64,000 bases of DNA. Source: Mesorhizobium koreense. GTDB lineage: Bacteria; Pseudomonadota; Alphaproteobacteria; Rhizobiales; Rhizobiaceae. The stretch spans positions 2,871,001-2,935,000 of the forward strand of contig NZ_CP134228.1 of the NCBI RefSeq assembly GCF_031656215.1, read 5' to 3'. The notes below the pieces were generated by a model that saw only the letters and a program-made list of their open reading frames with translations, ran no database searches and was not told where the DNA came from. Position 1 is the first letter of the stretch. Each line of letters begins with the position of its first letter. The position numbers and the translations under genes were made by a program. This document shows, piece after piece, positions 62,187-64,000 of the stretch.

Positions 62187-63302
62187 TCAGGCCGCCAGCA
62201 CCTTCTTCGGCTCGGCCAGTTCGTAGCCGAGTGCCTCGGCGACCGCCGCGTTGGTGATTCTGCCCTTGTGGACGTTAAGGCCGTTCCTCAGATGCGGGTC
62301 GTCGACCAGCGCCTTCAGTCCTTTGTCGGCAAGTTGTAGGCCATAGCGCAGCGTCGCGTTGTTGAGCGCGTGCGCCGAGGTTACCGGCACGGCGCCCGGC
62401 ATGTTGGCGACGCAATAGTGAATAATGCCGTCGACCTCGTAGGTCGGGTCGGAATGGGTGGTGGCGTGCGAGGTCTCGAAGCAGCCGCCCTGGTCGATGG
62501 CGACGTCGACCAGCACCGAGCCCTTCTTCATGCCCGAGAGCATTTCGCGGGTGACCAACTTCGGCGCGGCGGCGCCGGGAATGAGTACTGCGCCGATCAC
62601 GAGGTCGGCGGAAAAGCACTCTTCCTCCAGCGCTTCAACGGTCGAATAGCGCGTGTGGACGCGGCCGCCGAAAATATCGTCGAGTTGGCGCAGGCGCGGG
62701 ATGGAGCGGTCGATGACGGTCACGTCGGCGCCAAGGCCAGCGGCCATCCGCGCCGCATGCAGCCCGACCACGCCGCCGCCGATCACCGCGACCTTGGCCG
62801 GCAGCACGCCCGGCACGCCGCCAAGCAGCACGCCGCGCCCGCCATTAGCCTTCTGCAGCGCCGTGGCGCCGGCCTGGATTGAGAGCCGACCGGCAACCTC
62901 GGACATCGGCGCGAGCAGCGGCAGGCCGCCGTGCTCGTCCGTCACGGTCTCGTAGGCGACGGCCGTGACGCCGGAGGAAAGCAGGCCCTTGGTCTGTTCG
63001 GGATCGGGCGCGAGGTGGAGGTAGGTGTAAAGGATCTGGCCCTCGCGAAGCTGCGCCCATTCGTTTGGCTGCGGCTCCTTCACCTTCACGACCATGTCGG
63101 ATTTCTGGAAGACCTCGGCTGCCTTCTCGGCGATCCGGGCACCGGCGGCGCGATAAGCATTGTCGTCGGCGCCGATACCGGCTCCGGCGCCAGTCTCGAC
63201 CAGCACTTCATGGCCGTGGGCCACATATTCGCGGACCGCGCCCGGCGTCAGGCCGACGCGGTATTCATGATTCTTGATTTCCTTCGGGCAACCGACACGC
63301 AT
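62187..63302 (-). CDS. ald: Alanine dehydrogenase
   Basis: This 371-aa NAD-dependent enzyme converts L-alanine to pyruvate and ammonia. Motifs include [20 protein letters not shown], the substrate-binding ETGAG and [10 protein letters not shown] (K75 region), the NAD-binding [20 protein letters not shown] and [14 protein letters not shown]. The AGGAGGAG site precedes the ATG. It is divergent from an Lrp-type regulator that likely controls it by alanine. Confidence 0.95.
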   Translation of the reverse strand: MRVGCPKEIKNHEYRVGLTPGAVREYVAHGHEVLVETGAGAGIGADDNAYRAAGARIAEKAAEVFQKSDMVVKVKEPQPNEWAQLREGQILYTYLHLAPDPEQTKGLLSSGVTAVAYETVTDEHGGLPLLAPMSEVAGRLSIQAGATALQKANGGRGVLLGGVPGVLPAKVAVIGGGVVGLHAARMAAGLGADVTVIDRSIPRLRQLDDIFGGRVHTRYSTVEALEEECFSADLVIGAVLIPGAAAPKLVTREMLSGMKKGSVLVDVAIDQGGCFETSHATTHSDPTYEVDGIIHYCVANMPGAVPVTSAHALNNATLRYGLQLADKGLKALVDDPHLRNGLNVHKGRITNAAVAEALGYELAEPKKVLAA

Positions 63303-63452
63303 GTGCTCCTCCTATCGCGAGCGGCATTCTTGGAATGTAGCCAAGTGAACCACAAAACCCGTCGAACGTGTTTGCGAAATCGGTTGTAAGAGAGCGCTCG
63401 CTTCGATAAAGTTTGCGTAACGTGTCGGTACAGTCAAAGAAATCACGAATAA

Positions 63453-63926
63453 ATGGCTTTAGACAGGATCGATATCGCTATCCTCGACACGCTCCAGAAG
63501 GACGGCCGCATCTCCAACGCCGCGCTGGCCGAGAAAGTCGGCCTGTCGCAATCGGCCTGCTCGCGTCGGCTCGATATCCTTGAAAACACCGGCGTCATCC
63601 TCGGCTATCACGCGCAGCTTTCCAACGGCGCGCTGTCGCACCGGATGACGGTGATCGTGCACATCTCGCTCTCGGGCCAGTTCGAGAAATCGCTGACCGA
63701 TTTCGAGGCGGCGGTGAAGCGCTGCCCGAATGTGCTTTCCTGCCATCTGATGTCCGGCGAGTACGATTACATATTGAGGATCGCCGCCCGCGACCTCGAG
63801 GATTATGAGCGCATCCATAAGCAATGGCTTTCCGCCATGCCGCACGTCACCAAGATCAACTCCTCTTTCGCGTTGCGGGAGGTGATCGACCGCACAGCCG
63901 TCGGCATCGACCCGGCAGTGGCGTAA
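63453..63926 (+). CDS. Lrp/AsnC-family transcriptional regulator
   Basis: This 157-aa regulator has an N-terminal winged-helix domain (DRIDIAILDTLQKDGRISNAALAEKVGLSQSACSRRLDILE) and a C-terminal RAM/AsnC domain (VLSCHLMSGEYDYILRIAARDLEDYERI). Divergent placement from ald matches the AldR/Lrp pattern in which alanine activates ald. The window ends 74 bases after the stop with no further gene seen. Confidence 0.92.
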   Translation: MALDRIDIAILDTLQKDGRISNAALAEKVGLSQSACSRRLDILENTGVILGYHAQLSNGALSHRMTVIVHISLSGQFEKSLTDFEAAVKRCPNVLSCHLMSGEYDYILRIAARDLEDYERIHKQWLSAMPHVTKINSSFALREVIDRTAVGIDPAVA

Positions 63927-64000
63927 GACAGGACGGGTTCAGGGATCGATCTTTAACGATCGGACTTTCCTGCCGTATACTCCGGCACGAGAGGGTCCCG

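Noticed and set aside
1-64000. Mobile elements, CRISPR arrays and RNA genes
   Set aside because: No transposase, repeat-spacer pattern, tRNA or rRNA signature seen on reading both strands.

Overview
The window is chromosomal DNA from a rhizobial alphaproteobacterium, most likely a Mesorhizobium-like member of the Phyllobacteriaceae (an inference from gene content, not a proven identity). The signs are the divK-pleD pair, a CtrA-type TTAA-N7-TTAAC box, an NDUFA12-type complex I gene next to a DUF2155 gene, a DinB with an N-terminal zinc ribbon, a compact cpaB-C-D-E-F-tadB-C locus, and high-GC coding sequence with strong GGAG/AGGAG ribosome sites. I found no insertion sequence, phage, CRISPR, tRNA or rRNA.

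Bases 1-9273 are a pyrimidine (uracil/thymine) catabolism and uptake island. The 5' end of a divergent RutR-like TetR gene is followed by an omega-amino acid:pyruvate aminotransferase, a small cupin, a beta-ureidopropionase-type hydrolase, dihydropyrimidinase, a second cupin on the other strand, and a four-gene NitT/TauT-type ABC transporter with a THI5-like binding protein, closed by a strong terminator. Dihydropyrimidines are hydrolysed to N-carbamoyl-beta-alanine, then beta-alanine, then transaminated; the dihydropyrimidine dehydrogenase is not in the window. A RutR-like operator lies in the divergent promoter region.

Bases 9300-28000 hold mixed core genes: a CHRD protein, GST with an HxlR regulator, patatin, hisI, folE, an IscU-like scaffold, yidD, thrS with a structured leader, an acid phosphatase, a secreted three-repeat protein, nitroreductase and flavin reductase, a MaoC/CitE-like pair, DUF2336, EamA and FUSC membrane proteins, and parE.

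Bases 28138-36088 are the Tad/Flp pilus assembly locus (cpaB, cpaC, a very short cpaD-like lipoprotein, cpaE, cpaF, tadB, tadC, tadD). The pilin and prepilin peptidase genes are absent. Bases 36101-41103 (minus strand) are gcvT-gcvH-gcvP behind a tandem glycine riboswitch, preceded by an XRE regulator. Bases 41339-42800 are a decayed, relatively AT-rich zone with two small secreted proteins and a frameshifted EF-hand pseudogene. A molybdopterin oxidoreductase/cytochrome b pair, small DUF genes, a biotin-dependent carboxylase alpha subunit, NDUFA12, DUF2155, dinB and HAD genes follow up to 53.5 kb.

Bases 53626-64000 carry divK-pleD, a cysK-alaX pair followed by sseA, a DapB-like protein lacking the catalytic histidine pair, a DUF1203 gene, a probable small structured RNA behind a CtrA box, a double-barrel outer membrane protein, and divergent ald/Lrp genes. 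I see no wholly novel operon. The best leads for undescribed biology are the CtrA-box/small-RNA unit at 60472-60633, the thrS leader with an anticodon-loop mimic at 14683-14700, the DapB-like variant, and the three-repeat secreted protein.
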